Shown here one piece after another: positions 52,427 to 61,143 of a DNA stretch of 64,000 bases. Location: NCBI RefSeq assembly GCF_000382225.1, contig NZ_KB907802.1, forward strand, positions 62,001 through 126,000, given 5' to 3'. Numbering within the stretch: the stretch's first letter is position 1; every line of letters begins with the position of its first letter. Under the pieces are notes generated by a model. That model ran no database searches. It was not told the DNA's origin and worked only from the letters and a program-made list of their open reading frames with translations. This DNA comes from Hymenobacter aerophilus DSM 13606 (GTDB taxonomy: Bacteria > Bacteroidota > Bacteroidia > Cytophagales > Hymenobacteraceae). Both the position numbers and the translations under genes were made by a program.

Positions 52427-53734
52427 ATGAACATCTTTCAATATCCTTCCCGGCCCGAGTGGGCGGCCCTGCAGCAGCGGGCGGCCCAGCAGCAAAGCGC
52501 CGAAGTGGAGCAGCGGGTGCAGCAGATTTTCGCGGACGTGCGCCAGCGCGGCGACGCAGCCCTGCTCGACTACGCCCGTCAGTTCGACGGGGCCGACCTG
52601 GCCGCCGCCGGTGGTTTGCGGGTGAGCCCGCCGGAGCTGGCCGCCGCCGAAACCCAGGTTCCGGCCGACCTGCAGGCCGCCATTCGGCAGGCCCACGCCA
52701 ATATTCTGCGCTTCCACGAGGCCCAGGTTCCGCAGCAGGAGCGAGTGGAAACTATGCCGGGGGTGCTGTGCTGGCGGCGGGCGGTGCCCGTGCAGCGGGT
52801 GGGCCTGTACATTCCGGGGGGCACGGCGCCGCTGTTCAGCACCCTGCTCATGCTGGGCGTGCCGGCCCGGCTGGCAGGCTGCCCGCACATCGTGCTCTGC
52901 ACGCCGCCGCAAAAGGATGGTTCGGTGAACCCGGTTATTCTGTTCACGGCTCAGCTGCTGGGTATCGATACCATTATAAAAGCCGGCGGGGCCCAGGCCG
53001 TGGCCGCGCTGAGCGGCGGAACGGAGTCGGTGCCGGCCGTGGACAAGATTTTCGGGCCCGGTAACCGCTACGTCACGGCCGCTAAGCAGCTGGCCACCCG
53101 CTATGGCGTGGCCATCGACATGCCCGCCGGCCCTTCGGAAGTTTTGGTGCTGGCCGATGCCACCGCCAACCCGGCCTTCGTGGCGGCTGACCTGCTGAGT
53201 CAGGCCGAGCATGGTCCCGACTCGCAGGTGGTTCTGCTCTCCGACTCCTTACCTATACTGGAGCAAACCCAGGCCGAAGTGCAGCGCCAGCTGCGCGAAC
53301 TGCCCCGGGCTGAGGTGGCCGCCCAGGCCCTGACGGAAAGCCGCGCCATTCTGCTGCGCGATGCCCGGCAGATGCTGGATTTCTCGAACGAGTACGCGCC
53401 CGAACACCTGATTCTGGCCGTGGAAAACCCCGAGGCGTTGGCCGAAGGTGTTACCAACGCCGGCTCGGTGTTTCTGGGCCACCTCACGCCCGAAGCCGTG
53501 GGCGACTACGCCTCGGGCACCAACCACACGCTGCCCACCAACGGCTACGCCCGCAACTACAGCGGCGTCTCGCTCGACTCGTTCCTGAAGAAAATCACCT
53601 TCCAGCGCCTCACCGCCGAAGGTCTGCGCCAGGTAGGCCCCATCACGGAAGTAATGGCCGAAGCCGAGGGCCTGCGCGCCCACGCCCGCGCCGTAACGCT
53701 CCGGCTGGAGGCGCTGGCTGGTGGGAAGGAGTAA
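52427..53734 (+). CDS. hisD: Histidinol dehydrogenase
   Basis: 435 residues. It carries out the last two oxidations, histidinol to histidine, with zinc and NAD. VGLYIPGGTAPLFSTLLMLG V (about residue 122), GGAQAVAALSGGTESVPAVD KIFGPGN (about 186) and DMPAGPSEVLVLADATANPA F are characteristic. The zinc/substrate segment QAEHGPDSQVVLLS follows, and NHTLPTNGYARNYSGVSLDS F lies near the end. ATG 52427 directly follows the junction arm. Confidence 0.96.
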   Translation: MNIFQYPSRPEWAALQQRAAQQQSAEVEQRVQQIFADVRQRGDAALLDYARQFDGADLAAAGGLRVSPPELAAAETQVPADLQAAIRQAHANILRFHEAQVPQQERVETMPGVLCWRRAVPVQRVGLYIPGGTAPLFSTLLMLGVPARLAGCPHIVLCTPPQKDGSVNPVILFTAQLLGIDTIIKAGGAQAVAALSGGTESVPAVDKIFGPGNRYVTAAKQLATRYGVAIDMPAGPSEVLVLADATANPAFVAADLLSQAEHGPDSQVVLLSDSLPILEQTQAEVQRQLRELPRAEVAAQALTESRAILLRDARQMLDFSNEYAPEHLILAVENPEALAEGVTNAGSVFLGHLTPEAVGDYASGTNHTLPTNGYARNYSGVSLDSFLKKITFQRLTAEGLRQVGPITEVMAEAEGLRAHARAVTLRLEALAGGKE

Positions 53735-53751
53735 AACAAGCTGTATAATCT

Positions 53752-53847
53752 GTCATCCTGAGCAAAGCGAAGGACCTTCTCATGTCTTAGTCACGATCAA
53801 GCGTTTCGCGCTGACGTGATAAGGTCCTTCGCTTTGCTCAGGATGAC
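53752..53847. repeat. Family A junction inverted repeat, perfect 27-bp arms (hisD-hisC)
   Basis: The arms GTCATCCTGAGCAAAGCGAA... (53752-53778) and 53821-53847 are exact complements. It lies 17 bases past the hisD stop and 15 bases before hisC. Confidence 0.94.
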
Positions 53848-53862
53848 GCAATAAACTATATA

Positions 53863-54915
53863 ATGTTCAACCTTGATAGCCTTGTACGCCCCAACCTGCG
53901 GGATATGAAGCCTTATTCCTCGGCCCGCGACGAATTTCAGGGCGAGGCTCAGGTGATGCTCGACGCCAACGAGAACAGCCTGGGCAGCGCCGGCCCCGCC
54001 CGCTTCAACCGCTACCCCGACCCGCAGCAGCGCGCCGTGAAGGCTGAGCTGGCGAAGCTGAAGGGTGTAGCGCCCGAGCAGATTTTCCTCGGCAACGGCT
54101 CCGACGAGGCCATCGACCTGCTGGTGCGCCTGCTGTGCGTGCCCGGCCACGACAGCCTGCTGGTGCTGCCGCCCACCTACGGCATGTACGAGGTGGCCGC
54201 CAACCTGAACGATGTGGCCGTGGAGCGCATCCCACTCACTTCCGACTTCCAGCTCTCGCCTGAAATCGTGGCCGGAGTGCTGGCCTCGGCGGCGAAACTC
54301 GTGTGGCTGTGCTCGCCCAACAACCCCACCGGCAACCTGCTGCACGCCGAGTACATCGAGCAGATTCTGCGCGGTTTCGGTGGCTTGGTGGTGGTAGATG
54401 AGGCCTACGCCGATTTCGCGCCGACCGCCAGCTGGACCACCCGCCTCGCCGAGTTCCCCAATCTGGTGGTGCTGCAGACTTTCTCCAAGGCCTGGGGCCT
54501 GGCCGGGCTGCGGCTGGGTATGGCCTTCGCCTCGCCCGAAATCGTGGGCTACCTCAACAAAATCAAGCCACCCTACAACATCTCGGAAGCCACCCAGCAG
54601 CACGCCTTGGCGGCCTTGCACGACGCGCCGCGCGCCGAGCAGCTGCGCCAGCAGCTGCTCACCGGCCGCGACTGGCTGGCCGAGCGGCTGCCCGCGCTGC
54701 CCATCGTGGAGCAGGTGTTCCCGTCGGATGCCAACTTCCTGCTGGTCCGGTTCCGGCCCGATGCCACGGCCGTGTATGAGCACCTGGTGGGCCGCGGCAT
54801 CATCGTGCGTAACCGTACCACCCAGCCCGGGTGCACTGGCACGCTCCGTCTCACGGTAGGCACGGCCGCCGAGAACGAGCTACTGTTGCGGGCACTGTCG
54901 GAGTTTAACGTTTAA
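53863..54915 (+). CDS. hisC: Histidinol-phosphate aminotransferase
   Basis: 350 residues. PLP enzyme converting imidazole-acetol phosphate to histidinol phosphate. MLDANENSLGSAG near residue 30 and FLGNGSDEAIDLLVRLLCVP are typical. WLCSPNNPTGNLL and VVVDEAYADFAPTASW precede the PLP lysine in LQTFSKAWGLAGLRLGMAFA (about residue 208). Ends LRLTVGTAAENELLLRALSE FNV. Start at ATG 53863. Confidence 0.95.
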   Translation: MFNLDSLVRPNLRDMKPYSSARDEFQGEAQVMLDANENSLGSAGPARFNRYPDPQQRAVKAELAKLKGVAPEQIFLGNGSDEAIDLLVRLLCVPGHDSLLVLPPTYGMYEVAANLNDVAVERIPLTSDFQLSPEIVAGVLASAAKLVWLCSPNNPTGNLLHAEYIEQILRGFGGLVVVDEAYADFAPTASWTTRLAEFPNLVVLQTFSKAWGLAGLRLGMAFASPEIVGYLNKIKPPYNISEATQQHALAALHDAPRAEQLRQQLLTGRDWLAERLPALPIVEQVFPSDANFLLVRFRPDATAVYEHLVGRGIIVRNRTTQPGCTGTLRLTVGTAAENELLLRALSEFNV

Positions 54916-54921
54916 AAGAAC

Positions 54922-55055
54922 GTCATGCTGAGCGAAGGCGGAGCCGTAGTCGAAGCATCTCTACCGCTTCGTTACTTACAGTCAGTAGAACTTGCATTGC
55001 AGTAGAGATGCTTCGACTGCGACTGCGCCTTCGCTCAGCATGAGCTCAGCATGAC
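54922..55055. repeat. Junction inverted repeat, GTCATGCTGAGCGAAGG family (hisC-hisB)
   Basis: The left arm (54922-54966) contains GTCATGCTGAGCGAAGGCGG and GTCGAAGCATCTCTACC. The right arm (55002-55055) is the complement, with an 11-bp duplication GCTCAGCATGA in tandem at 55033-55054. Confidence 0.9.
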
Positions 55056-55079
55056 AATGAATGACTTTTCAAACCACCC

Positions 55080-56207
55080 ATGAAAAAAGTACTCTTCATT
55101 GACCGCGACGGGACCATCCTCGTCGAGCCGCCGACTGATTTTCAGGTGGACGCGCTGACGCGGGAGAAATTCCAGTTTGTGCCCGGTGCCATTACCGGCC
55201 TGGCACGCATTGCCCGCGAGCTGGATTACGAGCTGGTGCTGGTGAGCAACCAGGATGGGCTGGGTACCGCCAGCTTTCCGGAGGACACGTTCTGGCCCGC
55301 CCACACGATGATGCTCGACGTGCTGCGCTCGGAAGGCGTGGAGTTCGCGGCCGAGCACATCGACCGGAGCTTCCCCCACGAGAACCTGCCCACCCGCAAG
55401 CCCGGCACCGGCATGCTGCAGCAGTACCTGGCCGAAGGCGCCGGCTACGACCTGCCGAACTCCTTCGTCATCGGCGACCGGCTGACTGATGTGGAGCTGG
55501 CCCAGAACCTGGGCTGCCAGGCCATCCTGCTACAGCCGGAGTCAGCGCCGGCAGGGGAGGGGGCCGACGAGCGCGCCGCCCTTACGACCATGAGCTGGGA
55601 GAAAATATACCAGTTCCTGCGCCTGCCCGCCCGCACCGCCGTGGTGCAGCGCGACACCAACGAAACCAAAATCCGCATCGAACTCAACCTCGACGGCCAG
55701 GGCCGCCCGCAGATGCACACCGGCCTGGGCTTCTTCGACCACATGCTCGACCAGCTCAGCAAGCACTCGGGCGTGGACATGAAGATTGAGGTGCAGGGCG
55801 ACCTGCACATCGACGAGCACCACACCATCGAGGACGCGGCCATTGCGTTGGGGGAAGCCTTCAACCAGGCGCTGGGCGACAAGCGCGGGCTGGCCCGTTA
55901 CGGCTTCCTGCTCCCTATGGATGACGTGCTGGCTCAGGCCGCCATCGACTTCTCAGGTCGGCCCTGGCTGGTGTGGGATGCCGAGTTCAAGCGCGAGAAA
56001 ATAGGGGATATGCCCTGCGAAATGTTCTACCATTTCTTCAAGAGCTTCGCCGACGCGGCCCGCTGCAACCTCAACATTAAGGCCGAGGGCCAGAACGAGC
56101 ACCATAAGATTGAGGCTATTTTCAAGGCCGTAGCCAAGGCCATTAAAATGGCGCTGGCACGCGATGCCGGGCGCATGGAAATCCCGAGCACCAAAGGTAT
56201 TTTGTAG
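55080..56207 (+). CDS. hisB: Bifunctional histidinol-phosphatase / imidazoleglycerol-phosphate dehydratase
   Basis: 375 residues, the fused form. The N-terminal HAD phosphatase has the nucleophile motif [13 protein letters not shown] (residues 5-17) and [17 protein letters not shown] (about residue 130). The C-terminal dehydratase starts near residue 185 with [18 protein letters not shown]. It has the metal-binding [38 protein letters not shown] and [20 protein letters not shown]. Both halves look intact. Unlike other his genes, the next junction contains a foreign-looking small ORF. Confidence 0.95.
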   Translation: MKKVLFIDRDGTILVEPPTDFQVDALTREKFQFVPGAITGLARIARELDYELVLVSNQDGLGTASFPEDTFWPAHTMMLDVLRSEGVEFAAEHIDRSFPHENLPTRKPGTGMLQQYLAEGAGYDLPNSFVIGDRLTDVELAQNLGCQAILLQPESAPAGEGADERAALTTMSWEKIYQFLRLPARTAVVQRDTNETKIRIELNLDGQGRPQMHTGLGFFDHMLDQLSKHSGVDMKIEVQGDLHIDEHHTIEDAAIALGEAFNQALGDKRGLARYGFLLPMDDVLAQAAIDFSGRPWLVWDAEFKREKIGDMPCEMFYHFFKSFADAARCNLNIKAEGQNEHHKIEAIFKAVAKAIKMALARDAGRMEIPSTKGIL

Positions 56208-56208
56208 G

Positions 56209-56406
56209 TTATCCATTTGTATAAACAAATGGATAAGGCCTTTCTTGTCGGGTTAATGAGCTCAGTAGCTGGCGTCAGTATGTCTGCATCAGGCCTGGAG
56301 GTATTAGCTCACTTGATTGGTTGTTCGGACTGCGAAAACGGTAGCCCGAAAACCATAAGAGGGTCGGCAGCTGGTTTATACAAATGTTATAACAAATGAA
56401 TAAGCC
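56209..56406. repeat. hisB-hisH junction: hairpin plus flanking direct repeats
   Basis: TTATCCATTTGT (56209-56220) and ACAAATGGATAA (56225-56236) form a perfect 12-bp hairpin just past the hisB stop. ACAAATGGATAAGGCC (56225-56240) recurs as ACAAATGAATAAGCC at 56392-56406. The direct repeats flank about 150 bases of lower GC holding a small reading frame. Confidence 0.75.
56229..56399 (+). CDS. Possible small membrane protein within the his operon
   Basis: 56 residues from MDKAFLVGLMSSVAGVSMSA. A hydrophobic stretch covers residues 4-32 (to EVLAHLIG), followed by CSDCENGSPKTIRG and a short C-terminus ending YKCYNK. It could be a membrane-anchored peptide with a CxxC pair. No family is recognised and the segment is flanked by direct repeats, so it may be an insertion, not an old member of the operon. 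Translation is unproven. Confidence 0.35.
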   Translation: MDKAFLVGLMSSVAGVSMSASGLEVLAHLIGCSDCENGSPKTIRGSAAGLYKCYNK

Positions 56407-56429
56407 TGTTTTTCAACATACATGTTCAA

Positions 56430-57023
56430 ATGGAAATTGCCATAGTTGACTACAAGGGAGGCAACGTGCAGTCGGTGCTGTTTGCTCTGGAGCGCCTTGG
56501 CGTGCAGGCCACGCTCACGGCCGACCACGAGGTGCTGCGCAGGGCCGATAAGGTGCTGTTCCCCGGTGAGGGTGAGGCCGCCTCGGCTATGCAGGAACTG
56601 CGCGCCCAGGGCCTGCACGAACTGCTGCCTACGCTCACGCAGCCCTTTCTCGGCATCTGCCTGGGCATGCAGCTGCTGGGCCGCCACACCGAGGAAGGCG
56701 GCGGTACTGACATGCTCGGAATTTTGCCCTTCGACGTGGTACGCTTTGCGGCCGCCGGCCCGGAGCACAAAATCCCGCACATGGGCTGGAACAATCTGCA
56801 ACAGCTGAGTAGCCCGCTGTTCGAAGGCCTGCGGGCCGAGGACTACGTGTACTTCGTGCACAGCTACTACGCGCCGGTTGGCAACTATACCATTGCCGAG
56901 GCCGCGTACCCTGCGCCCTTCAGCGCCGCCGTGCAGCATCGCAACTTTTACGCCGTGCAGTTCCACACCGAAAAAAGCGGCCCCGTCGGTACCCGCATTC
57001 TGGAGAATTTTATTAGGCTTTAG
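56430..57023 (+). CDS. hisH: Imidazole glycerol phosphate synthase, glutaminase subunit
   Basis: 197 residues. Class I glutamine amidotransferase that feeds ammonia to HisF. MEIAIVDYKGGNVQSVLFAL starts the chain. The nucleophile lies in FLGICLGMQLLGRHTEEG (Cys about residue 76). KIPHMGWNNLQQL and YFVHSYYA are HisH-specific. The His-Glu pair is in AVQFHTEKSGPVGTRILENF (about residue 178). It lies 406 nt upstream of hisF's neighbour hisA, not directly next to hisF. Confidence 0.95.
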   Translation: MEIAIVDYKGGNVQSVLFALERLGVQATLTADHEVLRRADKVLFPGEGEAASAMQELRAQGLHELLPTLTQPFLGICLGMQLLGRHTEEGGGTDMLGILPFDVVRFAAAGPEHKIPHMGWNNLQQLSSPLFEGLRAEDYVYFVHSYYAPVGNYTIAEAAYPAPFSAAVQHRNFYAVQFHTEKSGPVGTRILENFIRL

Positions 57024-57130
57024 GTGATAGGGCTTAGGTGTTAGGATTCAGGTTGTAAACTCAGCCTAAGCCTGCGTCGCCCTTATTACTAATCGACTAA
57101 GCCCTAGTACCTAAGTTTCTAAGCCCTATC
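57021..57130. repeat. Junction palindrome joining hisH stop to hisA start, TTAGG word family
   Basis: The hisH stop codon TAG is part of the left arm (TAGGTGATAGGGCTTAGGTG). The right arm (57089-57130) holds CTAAGCCCTAG and CTAAGCCCTATC and ends 9 bases before the hisA ATG. GATAGGGCTTAG pairs perfectly with CTAAGCCCTATC; the rest is imperfect. Confidence 0.75.
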
Positions 57131-57139
57131 TCAACCCAA

Positions 57140-57856
57140 ATGGAGATTATCCCCGCCATCGACCTCATCAACGGCCAGTGCGTGCGCCTGACTGAGGGCG
57201 ACTTTGCCCAGCAGACCACCTACGACGCCGACCCGCTGGCCGTTGCCCAGCGCTTCGAGGCTGCCGGCGTCAAGCGCCTGCACCTCGTGGACCTGGATGG
57301 GGCCCGGGCCAAGCAGCCAGTGAACCTGCCGGTGCTGGAGCGCATTGCCCGCCACACCAGCCTGCACATTGATTTTGGGGGCGGACTACAGAGCGAGGAC
57401 GCCGTGCGCCAGGCCTTCAACGCCGGGGCCCGGCAGATTACGGCCGGCAGCATCGCCGTTCGTGAGCCCGCAACGGTGGCCAGCTGGCTGGCTTCGTTCG
57501 GGGCCGACCGCATCATCATCGGGGCCGACTACCGCGACAACCACATTTCCATCAATGCCTGGGCCGAGCAGAGCGAACGGACGCTGCGCGAGTTCGTGGA
57601 GGGCTACCTGGCTGCCGGAGCCACCACCTTCATTTGCACCGACGTGAGCAAGGACGGCAAGCTGCAGGGCCCTTCGCTGGCCACCTACACCGGGCTGCGC
57701 GAGCAGCTGCCCATCGCCGAGCTCATCGCCAGCGGCGGCGTCACGACCATTGCCGACGTCGAGGCACTGGCCGCCATCGGCATGCACGGGGCCATCATCG
57801 GTAAGGCTATTTACGAAGGCACGATTACGCTGGAGCATTTGCAGCCCTGGCTGTAG
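57140..57856 (+). CDS. hisA: ProFAR isomerase (1-(5-phosphoribosyl)-5-[(5-phosphoribosylamino)methylideneamino] imidazole-4-carboxamide isomerase)
   Basis: 238 residues. TIM-barrel Amadori isomerase. IIPAIDLINGQCVRLTEGDF (residues 3-22) has the catalytic Asp and the first phosphate loop. VDLDGARAKQPVN, IDFGGGLQSEDAVRQAFNAG and TFICTDVSKDGKLQGPSL (second catalytic Asp) follow. IASGGVTTIADVEALAAIGM HGAIIGKAIYEG ends the barrel. Start at ATG 57140. Confidence 0.96.
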   Translation: MEIIPAIDLINGQCVRLTEGDFAQQTTYDADPLAVAQRFEAAGVKRLHLVDLDGARAKQPVNLPVLERIARHTSLHIDFGGGLQSEDAVRQAFNAGARQITAGSIAVREPATVASWLASFGADRIIIGADYRDNHISINAWAEQSERTLREFVEGYLAAGATTFICTDVSKDGKLQGPSLATYTGLREQLPIAELIASGGVTTIADVEALAAIGMHGAIIGKAIYEGTITLEHLQPWL

Positions 57857-57876
57857 CGGTTACCCAATGGTCCTTT

Positions 57877-57965
57877 TGTCATCCTGAGCGGAGCGAAGGA
57901 CCTGTATAGAAGGTATCTATTGAGGTTAGCTTCTGTATAGGTCCTTCGCTCCGCTCAGGATGACA
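57877..57965. repeat. Family A junction inverted repeat (hisA-hisF)
   Basis: The arms TGTCATCCTGAGCGGAGCGA... (57877-57912) and 57930-57965 pair with two mismatches. The loop and inner arms (TATAGAAGG...TAGCTTCTGTATA) closely resemble the element between folC and trmB. Confidence 0.93.
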
Positions 57966-57982
57966 GCTTACTCTGACTCTAT

Positions 57983-58741
57983 ATGCTGACCAAACGAATC
58001 ATTCCCTGCCTCGATATCAAGGACGGCCGCACCGTGAAGGGCGTGCAGTTTGAGGGGCTGCGCGACGCCGGCGACCCGGTGGCGCTGGCCGCCCGCTACG
58101 CCCGCGAAGGCGCCGATGAGCTGGTGTTTCTCGACATCACGGCCACCAACCAGAAGCGCGCCACGCTGGTGGCGCTGGTGCGCGAGGTGGCCCGCGAGCT
58201 GGATATCCCGTTCACGGTAGGCGGCGGCATCGGGGCAGTGGCCGATGTGGAGGCGCTGCTGCTGAACGGGGCCGATAAGGTGAGCATCAACTCGGCCGCG
58301 CTGGCCCGGCCCGAACTCATCAACGAACTGGCTGCCCGCTTCGGCAGCCAGGCCATTGTAGTGGCCGCCGATGCCCGCTACCATGCCGCCGACGGCTGGC
58401 AGGTGTACACCCGCGCCGGCACCCACAACACCGGCCGCAACGCCGTGGACTGGTGCCGCGAGGCGGCCGACCGAGGCGCGGGCGAAATCCTTCTGACTTC
58501 CATGAGCAACGACGGCACCAAGGACGGCTTCGCGCTCGACATCACCGGGGCCGTGAGCCGGGCCGTGCCCATTCCGGTTATTGCCTCGGGCGGGGCCGGC
58601 TCCAAGCAGGATTTTACCAACGTGTTTCAGCAGGCCCGCGCCGATGCCGGGCTGGCGGCCAGCATCTTCCACTTCGGCGAAATCGGCATCCGCGAGCTGA
58701 AAGAGCACCTGCGCCAGGACGGCATTCCGGTTCGGCTGTAA
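57983..58741 (+). CDS. hisF: Imidazole glycerol phosphate synthase, cyclase subunit
   Basis: 252 residues. TIM barrel that closes the imidazole ring with ammonia from His[23 protein letters not shown] (catalytic Asp about residue 11), [48 protein letters not shown] (second Asp about residue 176) and [18 protein letters not shown] are all present. Start at ATG 57983. Confidence 0.96.
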   Translation: MLTKRIIPCLDIKDGRTVKGVQFEGLRDAGDPVALAARYAREGADELVFLDITATNQKRATLVALVREVARELDIPFTVGGGIGAVADVEALLLNGADKVSINSAALARPELINELAARFGSQAIVVAADARYHAADGWQVYTRAGTHNTGRNAVDWCREAADRGAGEILLTSMSNDGTKDGFALDITGAVSRAVPIPVIASGGAGSKQDFTNVFQQARADAGLAASIFHFGEIGIRELKEHLRQDGIPVRL

Positions 58742-58833
58742 TTTTAGTTGTCAGTTGGTAGTGGTCGGTTGTCAGGATTGATAAATGGAACCCCTACCAC
58801 TGACAACGGACAACTACCAACTGATAACTAAAA
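58742..58833. repeat. Junction palindrome joining hisF stop to hisIE start, TTGTCAGTTGG word family
   Basis: TTTTAGTTGTCAGTTGGTAG T (58742-58762) pairs with 58813-58833 with one mismatch in 21. Inner parts pair loosely. The left arm starts the base after the stop; the right arm ends one base before the ATG. The same words occur in the tyrS/holA gap. Confidence 0.9.
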
Positions 58834-58834
58834 A

Positions 58835-59476
58835 ATGGATTTTGCCAAAATGCCCGATGGGCTGATTCCCGTGATTGTGCAGGATGCCGCCACGGGCCAG
58901 GTGCTCATGCTGGGCTACCAGAACGAGGAGGCGCAGCGCGTCACCCGCGAAACGGGCCGCGTCACGTTCTTTTCGCGCTCCAAGCAGCGCCTCTGGACCA
59001 AGGGCGAAACCTCCGGCAACTACCTCACCGTGGTGAGCCAGCACGAAGACTGCGACCAGGACGCGCTGCTCATCCGCGCCCTGCCCGACGGGCCCACCTG
59101 CCACCGGGGCACCATCAGCTGCTTCGAGCAGCCCAATGAGGCCGCCTACCCGGCTCCGCCGATAGGCTTTATTGCCGAGCTGGAGCGGCTGGTGCAGCGC
59201 CGTTACCGGTTTCCCGACGAAGACCCTAACTCGTACACGGCTTCGCTTTTCCGCAAGGGAATGCCCAAAATCGCCCAGAAAGTAGGGGAGGAGGCCGTGG
59301 AAACCGTTATTGACGCCGTGGGCGGCAACGTGGACGGCCTCAAGGGCGAAGCCGCCGACCTGTTGTACCATTTGGTGGTATTGCTGACGGCTGCGGGCTC
59401 GTCGCTCGAAGATGTAGTGGGGGTGCTGCGCGAGCGGCACAGCACGATTTCTGGTGGCGTGCGGCGGCCGCAGTAG
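58835..59476 (+). CDS. hisI: Bifunctional phosphoribosyl-AMP cyclohydrolase / phosphoribosyl-ATP pyrophosphatase
   Basis: 213 residues, the fused HisIE form. The cyclohydrolase half has LIPVIVQDAATGQVLMLGYQ, VTFFSRSKQRLWTKGETSGN and the zinc-binding HEDCDQDALLIRALPDGPTC H. The pyrophosphatase half begins near residue 110 (IAELERLVQRRYRFPDEDPN SYT) with KVGEEAVETVIDAV and a helical end. It carries out steps two and three of the pathway and is the last gene of the operon. Confidence 0.95.
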   Translation: MDFAKMPDGLIPVIVQDAATGQVLMLGYQNEEAQRVTRETGRVTFFSRSKQRLWTKGETSGNYLTVVSQHEDCDQDALLIRALPDGPTCHRGTISCFEQPNEAAYPAPPIGFIAELERLVQRRYRFPDEDPNSYTASLFRKGMPKIAQKVGEEAVETVIDAVGGNVDGLKGEAADLLYHLVVLLTAAGSSLEDVVGVLRERHSTISGGVRRPQ

Positions 59477-59612
59477 TCTGGTAAATACACGTGGTAGCCG
59501 ACTTGCTGGAAACGAAGGATTTTAAGCGTTTGCTGGCCTGCAGCGGCTACGCGGCCCGAATGAGTTCGCAATAGCCGGCGTACCTTGCCGCCCCATTTCG
59601 TTCCTGCTCCCT

Positions 59613-60398
59613 ATGTCTGCTGCCACCTCCGCCTACCTCAATCAGCAAAGCCTGACGGTGCTCGTGCCCGTGTATAACGAGGAGGAAAGCCTGAGCCAGT
59701 TTGTGGTGGAGATGGACAAGTTTCTGGCCCTCACGCCGGTGCCCACCACGGTGCTGTTCATCAATGACGGCTCCACCGACGGTTCGCTGGCGCTGCTGCG
59801 CGACATCTGCGGGCAAAAGCCGGGCTACGAGTTTATCAGCCTGAAGGAAAACCGGGGCCTGAGCACGGCCATCAAGGCCGGCATCGACCACGCCCGCACT
59901 ACGCTCATCGGCTACATCGACTCCGATATCCAGACCACGCCGCTCGATTTTCTGGACTTCTTCGAGTTCTTCCCCGAGTTCGATATGGTGAATGGTATCC
60001 GGGCCAAGCGGCAGGATACGCTGGTAAAAAAGCTGTCGTCGAAAATAGCCAACGGGGTGCGCCGCACGCTCATCAACGACGGCATCCAGGACACGGGCTG
60101 TCCGCTGAAAATCATCAAAACCGACTATGCCCGCCGGCTGCCGCTGTTTCATGGTCTGCATCGGTTTCTGGGGGCGCTGGTGCAGCTGCAGGGCGGCCGC
60201 GTGAAGCAGCTGCCGGTGCGCCACTTCCCGCGCTTTGCCGGCACGGCCAAGTACAACCTCTGGAACCGGGCCTGGAAACCGCTCATCGACACGTTCGGCT
60301 TCCGCTGGATTCGCTCGCGCTGGAAGAACTACGAAATCGGCGAGCAGCACCTGAGTGCCCCCGCCGCGCCGGCCGCATCAGCAGGTAACCACCACTAA
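59613..60398 (+). CDS. Family 2 glycosyltransferase (dolichyl-phosphate-mannose synthase type)
   Basis: 261 residues, no C-terminal membrane domain. The GT-A fold begins LTVLVPVYNEEESLSQFVVE (about residue 15). LFINDGSTDGSLALLRD and ENRGLSTAIKAGIDHA follow, and the metal-binding DSD lies in IGYIDSDIQTTPLDF (about residue 108). DTGCPLKIIKTDYARRLPLF and VRHFPRFAGTAKYNLWNR are typical of polyprenyl-phosphate sugar transferases. With the LAB_N protein 17 bases downstream and the GT39 gene further on, it probably makes a lipid-linked sugar donor. A -7-like TACCTTGC lies at 59581. Confidence 0.88.
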   Translation: MSAATSAYLNQQSLTVLVPVYNEEESLSQFVVEMDKFLALTPVPTTVLFINDGSTDGSLALLRDICGQKPGYEFISLKENRGLSTAIKAGIDHARTTLIGYIDSDIQTTPLDFLDFFEFFPEFDMVNGIRAKRQDTLVKKLSSKIANGVRRTLINDGIQDTGCPLKIIKTDYARRLPLFHGLHRFLGALVQLQGGRVKQLPVRHFPRFAGTAKYNLWNRAWKPLIDTFGFRWIRSRWKNYEIGEQHLSAPAAPAASAGNHH

Positions 60399-60415
60399 GG
60401 CGGCCGGAAGTGGGG

Positions 60416-61111
60416 ATGCTCAAGTTCCAAACGCTACTGACGACGGCCAACGTGGCGCTGGTTATCGGGCTGGTGTCGCAGCTGCTGTTTTCGAGCCGCA
60501 TCGTGCTGCAATGGATTCAGAGCGAGCGGGCCCGGCGGGTGCTGGTGCCCACGCTGTTCTGGCAAATCAGCCTGGTTTCCTCGTTTCTGATGCTGGTGTA
60601 TGGCCTGCTGCGCCACGACCCGGTGATTCTGGGTGCCCAGCTCATCAGCTACGCCATCTACGTGCGCAACCTACAGCTGCTGGGCGAGTGGGGCAAGCTG
60701 CCCGGTTGGTTTAGGGCGGCGGCCTACGTGCTGCCGATGGCGCTGCTGAGCTGGTTTGTGGCCGGCAACCGCCACTTCAGTTTGCGGGCTATGCTGGGCA
60801 CCGATATTCCCGGCGGGCTGCTGCTGCTGGGCACCGTGGGGCAGGCCATCTTTCTGCTGCGCTTCGTCTACCAGTGGATTTACTCCGAGCGCCGGGGCGA
60901 ATCGAGTTTGCCGCTGAGCTTCTGGGTAATTAGCCTGGTGGGCTCACTCCTGATTCTGGCCTATGCCGTGCTGCGCCGCGACGTGGTACTGTTTATCGGC
61001 AACGTGTTCGGTACCGTGGTGTACGCCCGTAACATCGTGCTGCTGCGCCGGCAACTGGCGCTGGTTCCCCTCAGCAGCGCGGTTGCCGACGATGCAAAGG
61101 CCGGTAAATAG
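60416..61111 (+). CDS. Membrane protein with two LAB_N (lipid-A-disaccharide synthase N-terminal-like) domains
   Basis: 231 residues, about seven membrane segments. The LAB_N unit occurs twice: SQLLFSSRIVLQWIQSERAR (about residue 22) and GQAIFLLRFVYQWIYSERRG (about residue 142), each followed by FWxISLVxSxLxLxYxxLRxDxV. YAIYVRNLQL and VVYARNIVLL close each unit, so the protein is an internal duplication. LAB_N proteins accompany polyprenyl-phosphate glycosyltransferases and ArnT-like enzymes in lipid A modification. I take ATG 60416; a GTG at 60410 would add two residues. Confidence 0.88.
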   Translation: MLKFQTLLTTANVALVIGLVSQLLFSSRIVLQWIQSERARRVLVPTLFWQISLVSSFLMLVYGLLRHDPVILGAQLISYAIYVRNLQLLGEWGKLPGWFRAAAYVLPMALLSWFVAGNRHFSLRAMLGTDIPGGLLLLGTVGQAIFLLRFVYQWIYSERRGESSLPLSFWVISLVGSLLILAYAVLRRDVVLFIGNVFGTVVYARNIVLLRRQLALVPLSSAVADDAKAGK

Positions 61112-61143
61112 CGCGCCGGCCATCTATTATTGCTGTTTGATTA

